From: Ostrinia nubilalis
Lineage: Eukaryota > Arthropoda > Insecta > Lepidoptera > Crambidae
Direction: 5' to 3'
DNA: 64,000 nucleotides
Assembly (NCBI RefSeq): GCF_963855985.1
Contig: NC_087093.1
Coordinates: 4,843,501-4,907,500 of the forward strand
Shown here piece by piece: positions 1-9,689 of the stretch. The stretch's first letter is position 1. Every line of letters starts with the position of its first letter. The position numbers were made by a program, and so were the translations under genes. A model generated the notes under the pieces. That model had not been told where the DNA came from. It worked only from the letters and a program-made list of their open reading frames with translations, and searched no databases.

Positions 1-20
1 TAACAACTGGAATAACTTAC

Positions 21-612
21 ATGATACCAAAAGATAAAAATGATGTATTAAATCCGAGTAAATATAGACCAATCACTTGCTTACAAACAATGTACAAAAT
101 AATCACGTCCTGTATTGCACATATTATATACAAACACACAGAACTTAACGAAATAATGACAGAGCAACAGAAAGGCTGCAAAAAGTACAGCCAAGGATGC
201 AAGGAGCAACTTACAATAGACTCAGTAATACTCAAACAAGTTAAAAAACACAAAACTGATCTTTATTCCATGTACATTGATTACAAAAAAGCTTATGACT
301 CTGTACCTCACAGCTGGCTAATCCAAATTCTGAATATTTACAAAATCCATCCTACAATTATACAATTTCTACAAAACATTATGCAAACATGGACAACACA
401 GCTTAAAATGAATTCAGATATAGGTACCTTACACTCCGAACCAATACATATCAAACGCGGCATCTTCCAAGGGGACGCGCTGAGCCCACTCTGGTTTTGC
501 CTCGCTCTCAACCCTTTGTCAAATAGCCTAAACTCTACAGATCTCGGATACTCACTAACACAGCAGACACACACAGAGACACTCACTGGCAAACTAAGTC
601 ATCTCATGTACA
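21..612 (+). pseudogene. R2-like LINE reverse transcriptase, N-terminal part, cut by insertion
   Basis: The reading frame is already open at the window edge, so no true start is visible. Recognisable RT motifs are the palm strand with YIDYKKAYDSVPH (motif A, catalytic Asp) and the turn RGIFQGDALSPL (motif B). The frame reaches the codons for Leu-Met-Tyr of the YMDD motif and then enters foreign DNA at 613. It continues through the insert as nonsense residues to a stop at 723-725. The protein would therefore end before the two catalytic aspartates of motif C and cannot be active. The frame is free of stops up to the insertion, which suggests the LINE copy was fairly young when hit. Confidence 0.82.
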
Positions 613-1068
613 GTCGCGGAATGAAAAGGTTCGTCACCTTAGTGTCGGTTTTCGCTTGTACTAGGTACTGTAAGAGTCAAACATGCCAACATAACAGGGC
701 AAGAAACAGTGCTGCTAACATTTAAATAAATATGACGTTTGCTAACGAATAAGGTTTTGCTTGTTTATTTTTCTATCCCATCAGTGCAATGCAATGATGA
801 CATTGACCAATTGACAATAGTTTTTGAAATAATAATGGTAGATTGCACCAACAAGAAGGTTTTAGTTTATCAATCATAATAACCTTCTTGACAAGATAAA
901 TTGTCAAACAACATTGATCTGAATAATTTTGAACTTTACTGACGAACAGTTAAAGATTATTTTCTCTAACTCGAGATTATTCTGTAACATAGTTTCAAAA
1001 GGTAATATGTGCTCGCGATTCGTTGAAGGAATCAATTTGAAAACTGACGAACCTTTTCATTCCGTGAC
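613..1068. mobile_element. 456-bp terminal-inverted-repeat element (MITE) in the RT gene
   Basis: The ends are 24-bp inverted repeats, 613-636 and 1045-1068, matching at 23 of 24 positions (outer part GTCGCGGAATGAAAAGG on the left). They are flanked by a perfect 6-bp direct repeat TGTACA at 607-612 and 1069-1074. Removing the element and one TGTACA restores an uninterrupted CTC-ATG-TAC-ATG-GAT-GAC, so both edges are exact. There is no coding capacity, so it would depend on a transposase elsewhere. The superfamily is unclear: a 6-bp palindromic target duplication is unlike Tc1/mariner (TA) or hAT (8 bp). Confidence 0.9.
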
Positions 1069-1074
1069 TGTACA

Positions 1075-2576
1075 TGGATGACATTAAATTGTTTGCGGCA
1101 TCGGAAAATGATCTCGAAGTGCTTGCAAATATCACGGAGAAGTTTTCCCTTGATATTAATATGGAATTCGGGATAGACAAGTGCAAGATAAACTCCATAA
1201 AAAATGGTCAGAGATACCAACATTCCTATCAGCTAGACACAGGTGAGACAATAACGCCCTTAGATGAAACTGACACTTACAAATATTTAGGTTACAATCA
1301 ATCCAACTTAATAGACTATAAACAAAGTAAAGAATACCTGAAGAAACAATTTAGAATCAGACTTAACGCTATTTTATCTACACAATTAAATGCTAGAAAT
1401 TTGATCAAAGCTATTAACACATACGCAATACCTATCCTCACATATTCTTTTGGAATCATAAATTGGTCTAAATCCGAATTAAAGGCACTACAACGCACCA
1501 TACACACAAGTATGACAAAACATCGAAAGCACCACCCGCGGTCATGTGTTCAGCGCCTGACATTGCCACGGATAGATGGAGGTAGGGGCCTTATAGATAT
1601 AGCTAATTTATACGCAAAACAAATCACTAACCTACGTAGCTATTTCCACAATAAATCAGAAACATCATCGTTACATAGACTTATCTCACACAATGATTGC
1701 AAGCTCACACCTTTGAACCTAAAAGACCAAGAAGCACAAAACAGTGAAAAGCAGATTCACAGAGACACTAAACTACAGGAATGGATAAGGAAATCTCTCC
1801 ATGGGAGGCATCTCCAAGATCTTCTCCACACTAACGTCGACTATAAAGCGTCGAACGAGTGGCTGAAGCGAGGAGAGCTATTTCCAGAGACGGAGGGATT
1901 TGCTCTAGCCATACAGGACCAAGTTATAGAAACTCGTAATTACCAAAGATACATCATGAAGGTGCCAAACTTACAAACTGATAGCTGCAGACGATGCAAT
2001 AGTTCTCCGGAAACGATACAACATATCACAGGTGCATGTAAGGCCATAGTTCAAACAGATTATAAACACCGGCATGATCAGGTTGCAAACATAATTCATC
2101 AAGCAATAGCCCAGAAACATAAACTAATAACTTCACCACCCACCCCATATTACAAGTACAACCCTGAAACCGTTTTGGAGAACACCTCTCATAAACTATA
2201 TTTTGACCGCGCGATTCTTACCGATAAAACAGTACATTTTAACAGGCCAGACATAACCCTCATCGATAAAATCAATAAAACTGCACACTTGATCGACATT
2301 GCTATCCCTAATACTCACAACCTACAAAAAACAATAGCGGAAAAAATTTCAAAGTATACAGACCTTAAGGACGAGATAACTCGTATGTGGAGATTAAATA
2401 AAGTAAGTATCGTGCCTATAGTTCTGTCCACAACAGGAGTCATTCCAGTACAGCTTACCCCGTCACTCAGAAGCCTGGACTTACCCGATTATATTTCCAC
2501 ACAACTACAAAAGGCCAGCATTCTAAACACATGCAGAATTGTCCGGAAATTTTTACAGTCTTCGTCAAATAATTAG
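1075..2576 (+). pseudogene. R2-like LINE polyprotein, C-terminal part: RT thumb, zinc knuckle, endonuclease
   Basis: The frame resumes exactly at the Met-Asp-Asp of the RT catalytic motif (1075-1083) and is open to a stop at 2574-2576. After the RT thumb comes a CCHC knuckle, C-x2-C-x8-H-x4-C, at 1986-2039. A restriction-like endonuclease follows, with RPD at 2244-2252 and a downstream Asp/Lys cluster (LIDIAIP region) consistent with a PD-(D/E)xK nuclease. In R2 this nuclease nicks the target DNA that primes reverse transcription. The insert plus one target duplication is 462 bases, a multiple of three, but contains stops, so this half can no longer be made as part of the full protein. Confidence 0.82.
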
Positions 2577-2867
2577 ATGTAATTAGACCTTAATACATTT
2601 TTATATTTAAGTTATATTGAATTGGTATTCACTTGGTTCAGGCCCGTGAATATCATTAAAAACCCGATGGCATTAGAAGACTCATCGTGATACACATAAG
2701 TATAAATAATAATAATAATAATAATAAATATCTTTATTTGCATAAAACATGGTAGAAAATAGTTATTACAAAATTCATAAGCGAGTACACAACATGTTTA
2801 GTCGAATAAAATAGACATGCAAATTTATATCGTCTCCGCAGAGCACCCATTTCGTATTAGTACTTAT

Positions 2868-3592
2868 TTAATGAATACCTTTATTATCATCAAAAAATTC
2901 CTTTAAGTCATAAAATGTTTTAGTCAGTAACCACCTCAGCAAGGCTGTCTTAAACGATTTATTGTTTAGAGTTTTAAAGTTATCTGGTATATTGTTGTAA
3001 ACTTTTATGCACATGGCTATACAGCTCTTACTAAACTGCGCTGTTTTAGGCATATCGTTAAAAACCAGTCTATTGGAGTTTCTAGTATTTCTTGGATACA
3101 CATTGGATGCCCGTGTAAATAAGGTTTTGTTAAGCTGTACAAATACACAAATTTCATAAACATACAGAGATGTTAAAGTCAGTATACCATGCTTTGCAAA
3201 CCATGGCCGGCATGATGTGCGTGGAGGAAGTCCACATATTGCTCTCAAGCATTTTTTTTGTGCAATAAATGCTCTTTGTACACCTGTACCATTGCCCCAC
3301 ACTATAAGGCCATAGCGTAGTATAGAGCCTATGTAAGCATGATATGCTGTAATGGCTGTTTTTACATTAGTTACATTTCTAACCTGCCTTAATGCAAAAA
3401 CAAATTTATTGGTTCTACTACAGATATTATCTATATGTGTTTTCCAATTAATATGTTTATCGATAGTTACACCCAAAAATCTTACATTATTAACTTCTTC
3501 AATTATTGTGTCTTTGTAGTGGATGTTCATTTTATTAGATTCCGTATTTTGATAGTTGTTAAAATGTATATAATTAGACTTACTTAAATTTA
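2868..3592 (-). pseudogene. CR1 LINE ORF2, C-terminal part after a frameshift
   Basis: Continuation of the RT ORF in another frame. It encodes the region after the RT palm and thumb, with the conserved stretches NVRFLGVTIDKHINW and LRYGLIVWGNG that always follow the FADD motif in CR1/Jockey RTs. The shift lies in an A6 run at about 3588-3593 (T run on the plus strand). With five A's the frame would pass straight from the upstream ORF into this one. It therefore looks like a single-base insertion in an otherwise intact gene. The first Met of the open stretch, at 3530, is internal and not a real start. Confidence 0.85.
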
Positions 3593-5778
3593 TTTTTTAA
3601 ATTGTTCATGTCAAGCCATTTAATCAGTTTATTAATTGTATCGATTATGTCATTTTCGTGGTCAAGAATAGTATTTATTAATTTGTTTGATGTCACTATG
3701 ATGGAAATGTCATCAGCAAACATAATGCACTTGTGGTCCGTTACATTGGTAATGTCATTTACATAAATAAGGAACAATACAGGGCCTAAAACGCTTCCCT
3801 GTGGTACGCCACACTCACTAATCCTATATTCAGAAAAGTGAGGTGTAACTTCGTTATTCTGGTTTAGTTTATTTATAACGACGCACTGTTGTCTGCCACA
3901 AAGATAAGTTCTTATCCATTCCAAAGCAGGTCCTCTAATTCCAACTGTTTCCATTTTTTCTAGCAATAATGAATGTGAAACGTGATCGAACGCTTTTGAG
4001 AGATCAATGAATAAAGTAGTTGTAAAGTTCTTATTATTAATACTAGATAGAACAGTATTTATTAGCTTATATATAGCCAGTGTTGTGGATTTGTTTTTTT
4101 GAAAGCCATATTGATCATGATTGATTATGTCAAATCGTTCGAAAAATTCGGTCAGTCTTTTATGCATACATTTTTCAAAGATTTTTGAAAATATCGGTAT
4201 CAGGGCAATTGGTCGATAACTGTTAACACTATCACTATCACCTTTTTTATATAAAGGTTTTATAATGGTTCGTTTGAGAAGATCAGGAAAGGTGCCAGAA
4301 GAAAACGAGGCATTTATTAGATAGGTTAGAACAGGTAGAATTTCACAAATACATTCCTTAATAATTTTAGTATTTATTTCATCATATCCTTCTGATTTAG
4401 TATTATTTAATGACATGACTTCATTTTTGACTTCTACTTCTGAAACGGGTTTTAAGAATATAGTTTGAGATATATATTTCTTATTGGTCATTGTTTCTGG
4501 GTTGTCAGTTCTGGTTTTATTGGTCAAATTGGTATAAAAGTCGTTGAATCTCGAAGCTATTTTTGTAGCGTCAGTTAAGATTGATTCATTCGATTTAATT
4601 TTTTCTATGTCATTTCTAATGGGAACGGTGTTAATTTCATTTTTTACTATCGTCCATGACGCTTTACATTTGTTTTTACTTTTGCAAATGAATTTTATGT
4701 TATAACGTCTTTTTGAACAAGATATACATTTTTTCAATTTTTTCGAGTATTTAATGTAATTTAATTTATTTGTTTCCGTTTTGTTTTTGTAATATTTGTA
4801 ACGCAGTTTTCGCTTATTTCTACAAGCTAGCAATAGGCCATTTGTGATCCAATTTTGCTTAGCTTTTTTTAATGGATTATTTTTTATTTTGAGCACTGGG
4901 AAGCAAAGTTTATAAATAAGACTTATTAGTTCATGAAATTTTCTGAAGCTTTCGTTAAAGTCACATTCATCATAAACATCAGACCAAGATAGGACTGATA
5001 AGTATTTTTTAAACAATAAAATATATTCTCGGCTATAGTCTCGTTTATAAGTGTAAAAAGCTAATCGTTTAGTAATTTTGTGTTTTATGGGGAAACTTAA
5101 CATCTGTGCCGTTTCATGGTCGGAGAGATAAAGGGGTAGTATTGATACTTTTGCGTGTTCAATGTTACTCAGTATATGGTCTATGCATGACAGCTTCCTA
5201 GTGGGTTCCTTAACGTGGATTGTAAGATTGTAATTTTCAGTTAAGTCTCGTAAATTCTCGGTCATTTTACTTTGAACTAACGTGTTTATATTAAAATCAC
5301 CGGCTATGACAATGTTTATTTTATATTTGTGTTTTTCTAAAATTTCATGAAGAACACAATCGAGTTTATTGAAGAAAACATTGGAGTCAGAAGAAGGCGT
5401 TCTATAAATACAAAGTATTATTAGTTTATTATGTGTGACTTCTATCCCGCAGCATTCAAAAGAAATTTGAGACGAATATGGCCTCAGGTATATTAGTTCT
5501 TTGTAATCCAGATTTTTTTTGGTCAAGATGCAAGATCCTCCCCTGTTTTTATTTCTGGAAAAAGATGACGCCATTTGGTAGTTATTGATTTTTGCATATT
5601 TTTCCTGCCCAGATTTCAAAAAGGTCTCAGTTAGGCATATAATATCGGGGTCGTTTCCTTCCCGCGCCATGTCTGTAATTGTGAGTTCTAGGAGTTCCTT
5701 TTTAGATACAATGCTAGCAATGTTTTGGTGTAGAATTTTGAATGTTCTGTCTGTTGTAGACTCACAACTATGGGGCAC
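3580..5778 (-). CDS. CR1 LINE ORF2: endonuclease and reverse transcriptase, frameshifted near its end
   Basis: The N-terminal 230 or so residues are an exonuclease-endonuclease-phosphatase domain (LHQNIASIVSK, CLTETF, GDFNIN, CIDHILS, YLSDHE), which nicks the target site. The RT domain follows, with FIDLSKAFDHVSH (motif A), CGVPQGSVLGPVLF (motif B) and FADD at 3709-3720. The frame begins at GTG 5778 and overlaps the end of ORF1 by 11 bases. There is no ATG before the endonuclease domain, so it may be reached by reinitiation or a frameshift. The gene ends early at 3580 because of a one-base insertion in an A run. Very similar copies should exist elsewhere in the genome. Confidence 0.9.
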   Translation of the reverse strand: MPHSCESTTDRTFKILHQNIASIVSKKELLELTITDMAREGNDPDIICLTETFLKSGQEKYAKINNYQMASSFSRNKNRGGSCILTKKNLDYKELIYLRPYSSQISFECCGIEVTHNKLIILCIYRTPSSDSNVFFNKLDCVLHEILEKHKYKINIVIAGDFNINTLVQSKMTENLRDLTENYNLTIHVKEPTRKLSCIDHILSNIEHAKVSILPLYLSDHETAQMLSFPIKHKITKRLAFYTYKRDYSREYILLFKKYLSVLSWSDVYDECDFNESFRKFHELISLIYKLCFPVLKIKNNPLKKAKQNWITNGLLLACRNKRKLRYKYYKNKTETNKLNYIKYSKKLKKCISCSKRRYNIKFICKSKNKCKASWTIVKNEINTVPIRNDIEKIKSNESILTDATKIASRFNDFYTNLTNKTRTDNPETMTNKKYISQTIFLKPVSEVEVKNEVMSLNNTKSEGYDEINTKIIKECICEILPVLTYLINASFSSGTFPDLLKRTIIKPLYKKGDSDSVNSYRPIALIPIFSKIFEKCMHKRLTEFFERFDIINHDQYGFQKNKSTTLAIYKLINTVLSSINNKNFTTTLFIDLSKAFDHVSHSLLLEKMETVGIRGPALEWIRTYLCGRQQCVVINKLNQNNEVTPHFSEYRISECGVPQGSVLGPVLFLIYVNDITNVTDHKCIMFADDISIIVTSNKLINTILDHENDIIDTINKLIKWLDMNNLKNKFK

Positions 5779-7381
5779 GAAAAAAAGTACTTTGCGATGG
5801 CGTGATGATGTTAGTGGTTAGCGAGTTATTAATTGAACGTTTAAAATAGAAAGGGATAGTCCCTTTTTTTGGAATATCTAGAATGTCTGAGATATGATTT
5901 TTATTTATTGTATATGTCAACTTATTATTATTAAATGTCATAGATTGATTATTATTATTAATTTTCCTTATATTAACCGAATTGTATTTATGGTTTTTAA
6001 ATGTCAAAAACTGTATTTTATATTCACAATAGTCAATAGATAAATTAATTTTATTACTGATAAAATTTATGTAATTGGAATCTTTCATGTATTTGTATTT
6101 ATTACTGTAGTCTAATATGCAACATTTCTCGAAATGATTTGTCCATACTTTCATAGCATTGTACAATTGGTATTCATTGAAATAAGGATTATAGTTTACG
6201 GGGACGACATAAACCGATGACTTAGATAATAGGTTAACTGCTATACAAAGGTTTGAGTGCAATCTGTGTAAGTTATTGTCATGAGAACCGAAACCTAGAA
6301 TTACAATGTCTTTGTGGGATACATTTTTTGCAACAGTCCTGCAATACGGCAAGATTTCTGAACTTTGAGCTTCCGAGACAATTATTGCCGAGGTACTGTA
6401 TCTGTCATTCCATTTTCCAGATCTAGAGTGTAAAATCGTTGAAGACAATCCTCTGAGCTGCTCATCTCCTATGATGTAAATGGTAGGTTTATTTTTATTT
6501 TCGCTCTCACAGCTCTCACTTTCTGGCGAAGTTATCGAGTTGTTGTTCTCAAGTTTAAGTTTAAGTTCGGTTATTTGCTTATTTAAGCTTTCCATTTCCC
6601 GCGTGGCCTCTTGTAGTGATTTCTTGAGTTCGGCTATTTTTATTTGGAAGCAAAGAAACTTTTCCAAATCTCTTTTTTCTTCTTCTACAGGCAAGATGGG
6701 AACTTTCGGAGGTGTAGCAAAAATTTCAGGTGGTAAGGAGAGTCTTTTGTTATTTTCCATTTTATATTGTGTCTTACAGAGGTTTTTTAGCAAGTGTATT
6801 TCATTATTTAGTTTAGTAATATTCTTCTTTAAGTTATTGTTTTCCAGTATCGTACTTTCCAGCTCTGTTTCCGTAGAGATAAGGTTGAGTTTTAATTGGT
6901 TAATTTCTTCACGTAGTTCATATTCGGTGCTTGTGTCATTTATGAAAGTATTTTCTGTGCTTTTCGATAATCTTTCTCCAGATATGCAAGAGTCATCGCA
7001 TACTGAGATGTCGTCTTGTGTTAAGATGTGGGAGTCAATGGATACATCAGTGTCCATAGATGCGGTGGGATAGCTGGATCGTTGGATGTTTGCATCACTC
7101 GACGAAGTCTTAGCGTGTATTGAAGCTTTCGCGGCAGCTTGCTTTCTAGTAGATACGGAGGTCTGTTCGAAGGGTGCTTTGTTTTTAGGTTTAGGTGGTA
7201 TAACTATACATACAGGACATTTCCAGCTTTGTTTCTTATCTTTGCTCATTATATTATACAGTTTCTCTGAGAGCCCCACACAGTCAAATTCATATCTGCT
7301 TTGACATTTTGAGCATGCAACGGTATCTTTTTTATTAACTTTAGCCTTGCATTTATTACAACGAACAATATCTGGTGCCAT
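5768..7381 (-). CDS. CR1 LINE ORF1: PHD finger, coiled coil, esterase-like domain
   Basis: Intact 537-residue ORF from ATG 7381. Residues about 8-60 carry a zinc-binding PHD-like finger (CNKCKAKV, ACSKCQ, WKCPVC). Residues about 150-290 are Leu/Lys/Glu-rich coiled coil likely to drive oligomerisation. From about residue 305 (IYIIGDEQLRGL, DIVILGFGSHDN) comes a region resembling the SGNH-hydrolase/esterase domain seen in CR1 ORF1 proteins. In place of the usual GDS there is GDE, so activity is doubtful. ORF1 proteins of this type bind the LINE RNA and bring it to the target. It ends within the ORF2 start, a short overlap typical of coupled translation. Confidence 0.85.
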   Translation of the reverse strand: MAPDIVRCNKCKAKVNKKDTVACSKCQSRYEFDCVGLSEKLYNIMSKDKKQSWKCPVCIVIPPKPKNKAPFEQTSVSTRKQAAAKASIHAKTSSSDANIQRSSYPTASMDTDVSIDSHILTQDDISVCDDSCISGERLSKSTENTFINDTSTEYELREEINQLKLNLISTETELESTILENNNLKKNITKLNNEIHLLKNLCKTQYKMENNKRLSLPPEIFATPPKVPILPVEEEKRDLEKFLCFQIKIAELKKSLQEATREMESLNKQITELKLKLENNNSITSPESESCESENKNKPTIYIIGDEQLRGLSSTILHSRSGKWNDRYSTSAIIVSEAQSSEILPYCRTVAKNVSHKDIVILGFGSHDNNLHRLHSNLCIAVNLLSKSSVYVVPVNYNPYFNEYQLYNAMKVWTNHFEKCCILDYSNKYKYMKDSNYINFISNKINLSIDYCEYKIQFLTFKNHKYNSVNIRKINNNNQSMTFNNNKLTYTINKNHISDILDIPKKGTIPFYFKRSINNSLTTNIITPSQSTFFRAP

Positions 7382-7420
7382 CTTTATGTATTTATCTCAA
7401 TCTCATGAGTGGTGACAGCT

Positions 7421-7478
7421 CCTTTTGTACCCGTTGCACCACTGGCCTGCATCAGTGGTGGTGCAACGGGTACAAAAG
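7421..7478. mobile_element. 58-bp perfect-hairpin insertion with 10-bp target duplication
   Basis: The sequence is an inverted repeat with arms of about 24 and 27 bases (outer part CCTTTTGTACCCGTTGCACC) and a short loop (GCCTGCAT). It is flanked by the direct repeat GGTGACAGCT at 7411-7420 and 7479-7488. A duplication of 9-10 bp would fit a Mutator-like (MULE) or retroviral-type integrase; the superfamily is inference. One arm lacks three bases present in the other. Confidence 0.6.
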
Positions 7479-7512
7479 GGTGACAGCTTGATAGGTGGTC
7501 AGCTGCTATTCA

Positions 7513-7630
7513 TCATCATCATCATTTTAGCCATAAGACGTCCACTGCTGAACATAAGCCTCCCCCAATGCTTTCCATGTTGCCCGGTTGGTAGCGGCCT
7601 GCGTCCAGCGCCTTCCTGCTACCTTTTGCT
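7513..7630 (-). mobile_element. RTE LINE 3' end, 5'-truncated, with 12-bp target duplication
   Basis: On the minus strand the sequence encodes the last 31 codons of an RTE-type RT (WTQAATNRATWKALG ... QQWTSYG-stop) and ends in an ATGATG run. It is flanked by the direct repeat AGCTGCTATTCA at 7501-7512 and 7631-7642, the signature of target-primed integration. Only 118 bases were copied before reverse transcription stopped. Confidence 0.9.
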
Positions 7631-7642
7631 AGCTGCTATTCA

Positions 7643-8385
7643 CTTAAAGTAAGCCCATTAAAACCTCCTCGTGTTCCCGTCAGACCAGGGAGGATCGCAG
7701 TTCACATGCACTAGCCAACTTCGTTCCTACGCATGACGTGAGAACCCTACAGTACGGAAGAAAAAAAGAGTTTTTAAATTAGGTAATAAATAATATTGAA
7801 AAAAATTCTCGCAAGTATCGTTTGTGAATACATAACGCCCGTAATATTCACAAACAATATTTGTTTAAGTAAAGCAGCAAATCGAACGCACAGCGTTGAA
7901 TAAAGCTCTGTGATTGGTTCGTGTGTCACTCTGTGCGTCCACGTGCACTGTGAGACCTCATCGTAATGTTTGTAAACGGACGTAAGCATGTGTCTTATCA
8001 AACTAAGCTTAATATACTGTATAATGCTTTTAAAAGCTTTAAAAGTGTACATGTCTGTAAGCTATGGCTATTATTCCTCTAATTTGTTATTTATGTAATT
8101 ACGAAGTTACTTCATTAACAAACACACATTTGTTATTGTACTTAAAACGAGAATCCTTGTACAAGTTCCATGCCCCAACAACAATATGGCACACCTTGAA
8201 ATTCCTGATATAGTTGGAAGACGTCTACACCCCACCTGTTGGTCGCGTGAAATGTAGGTGCACCATCATTTTAAATATTCAATTTACTTATGGAAAATTA
8301 AGTAAACAAACAGGTTACATAATGAAAAGTTAGGTATGTAATGTGATTAATAATGTACAAAATATCGGAATTAAGAGAATCGGGA
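7643..8385. other. Intergenic, no recognised feature
   Basis: AT-rich sequence with a small inverted repeat around TTGTGAATAC and GTAATATTCACAA at about 7820-7850. No ORF here looks like a protein domain, and I see no tRNA or repeat edges. Confidence 0.5.
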
Positions 8386-8467
8386 CTGCGGGTGTCTATG
8401 GGCGACGGTTATCACTTCGACCATCAAGTGATCCGTCTGCTAGTTTGCCTCCTATCCCATAAAAAAA
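8386..8467 (+). repeat. LINE/SINE 3'-tail fragment (GGGTGTCTATGGGCGACGG type)
   Basis: Matches a second copy at 42793-42857 in this window: both carry TCTATGGGCGACGGT, then ATCA(A/G)GTGATCCGTC, then CCCATAAAAAAA. I recall this as the terminal part of a widespread lepidopteran LINE; the exact family is not certain. The A run at its end fits a 3' tail on the plus strand. Confidence 0.65.
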
Positions 8468-9130
8468 TTCGGAGTAGTCGTTGATAATTGGTTGAGTATG
8501 CGTATAAATAAAGATTAGGATTTTACAATTCATTAAAATTATTTACTTTATTTTAAAATATTTTGCATTGGAATTATTTTCAAGAGCAGAAAAATCGTCG
8601 CAAGGAAATGAATTTTAAATATTTTTAATGTTTTTTGTTCGGTGTATTAATTAGCCTTCAAGCAACAAAATTTTGTTCGTTTGTAAATCAACGCAAATTG
8701 CGATCGTAACATAATATCCTTTGTGTGTAGAACAACAAACCAAGTTCTAATCACACCCTATCATATCACGTTAACATCGGGTTAAGACAAATACTCGAGC
8801 GTTCAGATTGCGTGGTGACCCTATTAGCATGGGTTGGCTCGGCGCCCAGATCACCCCTTGTATCCATTTTGAATGTAAACAAGTCTATAACTTTTCCGTA
8901 ACAAGGTTTACTCAGTGGGAACAGGTCAGAACATACACCAAAGACTTCTGACCTCACGACTTTGTTCAAATCTGTGTTGATCTAGTATTAGATCGAGAGA
9001 AATCCAAAAGTAATGGACTGTTAATAGGCTTCAGTCAATAATGTACTTACTTACTTTGAACTACATATTTTGATATCCATAAAAGAAGGGATTATGCTCA
9101 TAATTTATGCTTTTTCTGTACTGCAAGTCA
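8468..9130. other. Intergenic, no recognised feature
   Basis: AT-rich sequence. The 67-codon minus-strand ORF near 8766-8969 has no recognisable domain and I treat it as chance. Confidence 0.45.
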
Positions 9131-9135
9131 AGATT

Positions 9136-9206
9136 CGTCGTTTCAGCCAAATGACGTCCACTGCTGGACAAAGGCCTCCCCCAAGGTTTTCCACAATGAA
9201 CGATCC
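9136..9206 (-). repeat. RTE LINE 3' end fragment, second subfamily
   Basis: On the minus strand it encodes the RTE C-terminus WKTLGEAFVQQWTSFG followed by a stop, homologous to the copy at 7513-7630 but diverged. About 70 bases remain, and no target duplication is obvious. Confidence 0.8.
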
Positions 9207-9689
9207 TGTCAAGAGTATTTTTTTGTAATTATAATTATTAGCAGTTTAATTATAAATGCACTTAAAATGAACAAGATTTTTTTAAAGATCTATTTCATTA
9301 TATTCGATAGTTTGTTTTACAATGAAAAAATGACCTACTAAAAGTACCTCTTAGTATAAAACTTTGCCAAACGTAATCCATGCTTCATCACTTATACTTT
9401 ATTATTGTAACATTAAAGGTCATTAGTTAGCTGCTGAAAAAACTGCACCATAAAATATGGATTTTAATGAAGCAGTTTCACTCTAACACCCACAGATAGA
9501 AGGGTGCCCATTAAATTAAAAAAACAAAAGGTGCGCTTAATGAGCTACTGAAAAACGCCCTGAAAAGGTACATTTACACGAAGCTTGCATCTCCAGTTAG
9601 TGGATGATTAATAGTATCTCCAGATTGTGCTCTAGTCTGTTCGTGTTATGCTTGATAAATGGTTCTATTATCGTGTTCATTTAAACTAC

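Larger units (their letters stand above)
1..2706 (+). mobile_element. R2-like LINE with restriction-like endonuclease, 5' end outside window
   Basis: Non-LTR retrotransposon copy that runs in from before the window. It encodes a reverse transcriptase, then a CCHC zinc knuckle, then a PD-(D/E)xK restriction-like endonuclease, the domain order of R2-type LINEs. The coding sequence stops at 2576 and is followed by about 130 bases of AT-rich 3' UTR. The end lies at or next to the AAT run at 2707, where the minus-strand CR1 element begins. The element is broken by a 456-bp DNA insertion at 613-1068. The clade is inferred from domain order; I cannot name the Repbase family. Confidence 0.8.
2707..7405 (-). 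mobile_element. CR1-clade LINE, almost full length, minus strand
   Basis: Non-LTR retrotransposon with two large ORFs, a 3' UTR at about 2730-2867 and a tail of ATT repeats (AAT run at 2707-2728 on the plus strand) next to an AATAAA-like signal. ORF1 encodes a PHD-finger/coiled-coil protein; ORF2 an apurinic-type endonuclease plus RT. Together with the tail this matches the CR1 group of insect LINEs. It lies against the 3' end of the R2-like element and was probably inserted into its tail. The 5' boundary is approximate: just upstream of the ORF1 start at 7381 I see no clear edge. The only coding defect I find is one frameshift near 3590. Confidence 0.88.

Noticed and set aside
6480..7073. 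197-codon plus-strand ORF
   Set aside because: It is the antisense shadow of the CR1 ORF1 coiled coil; Ser/Leu-rich with no domain.
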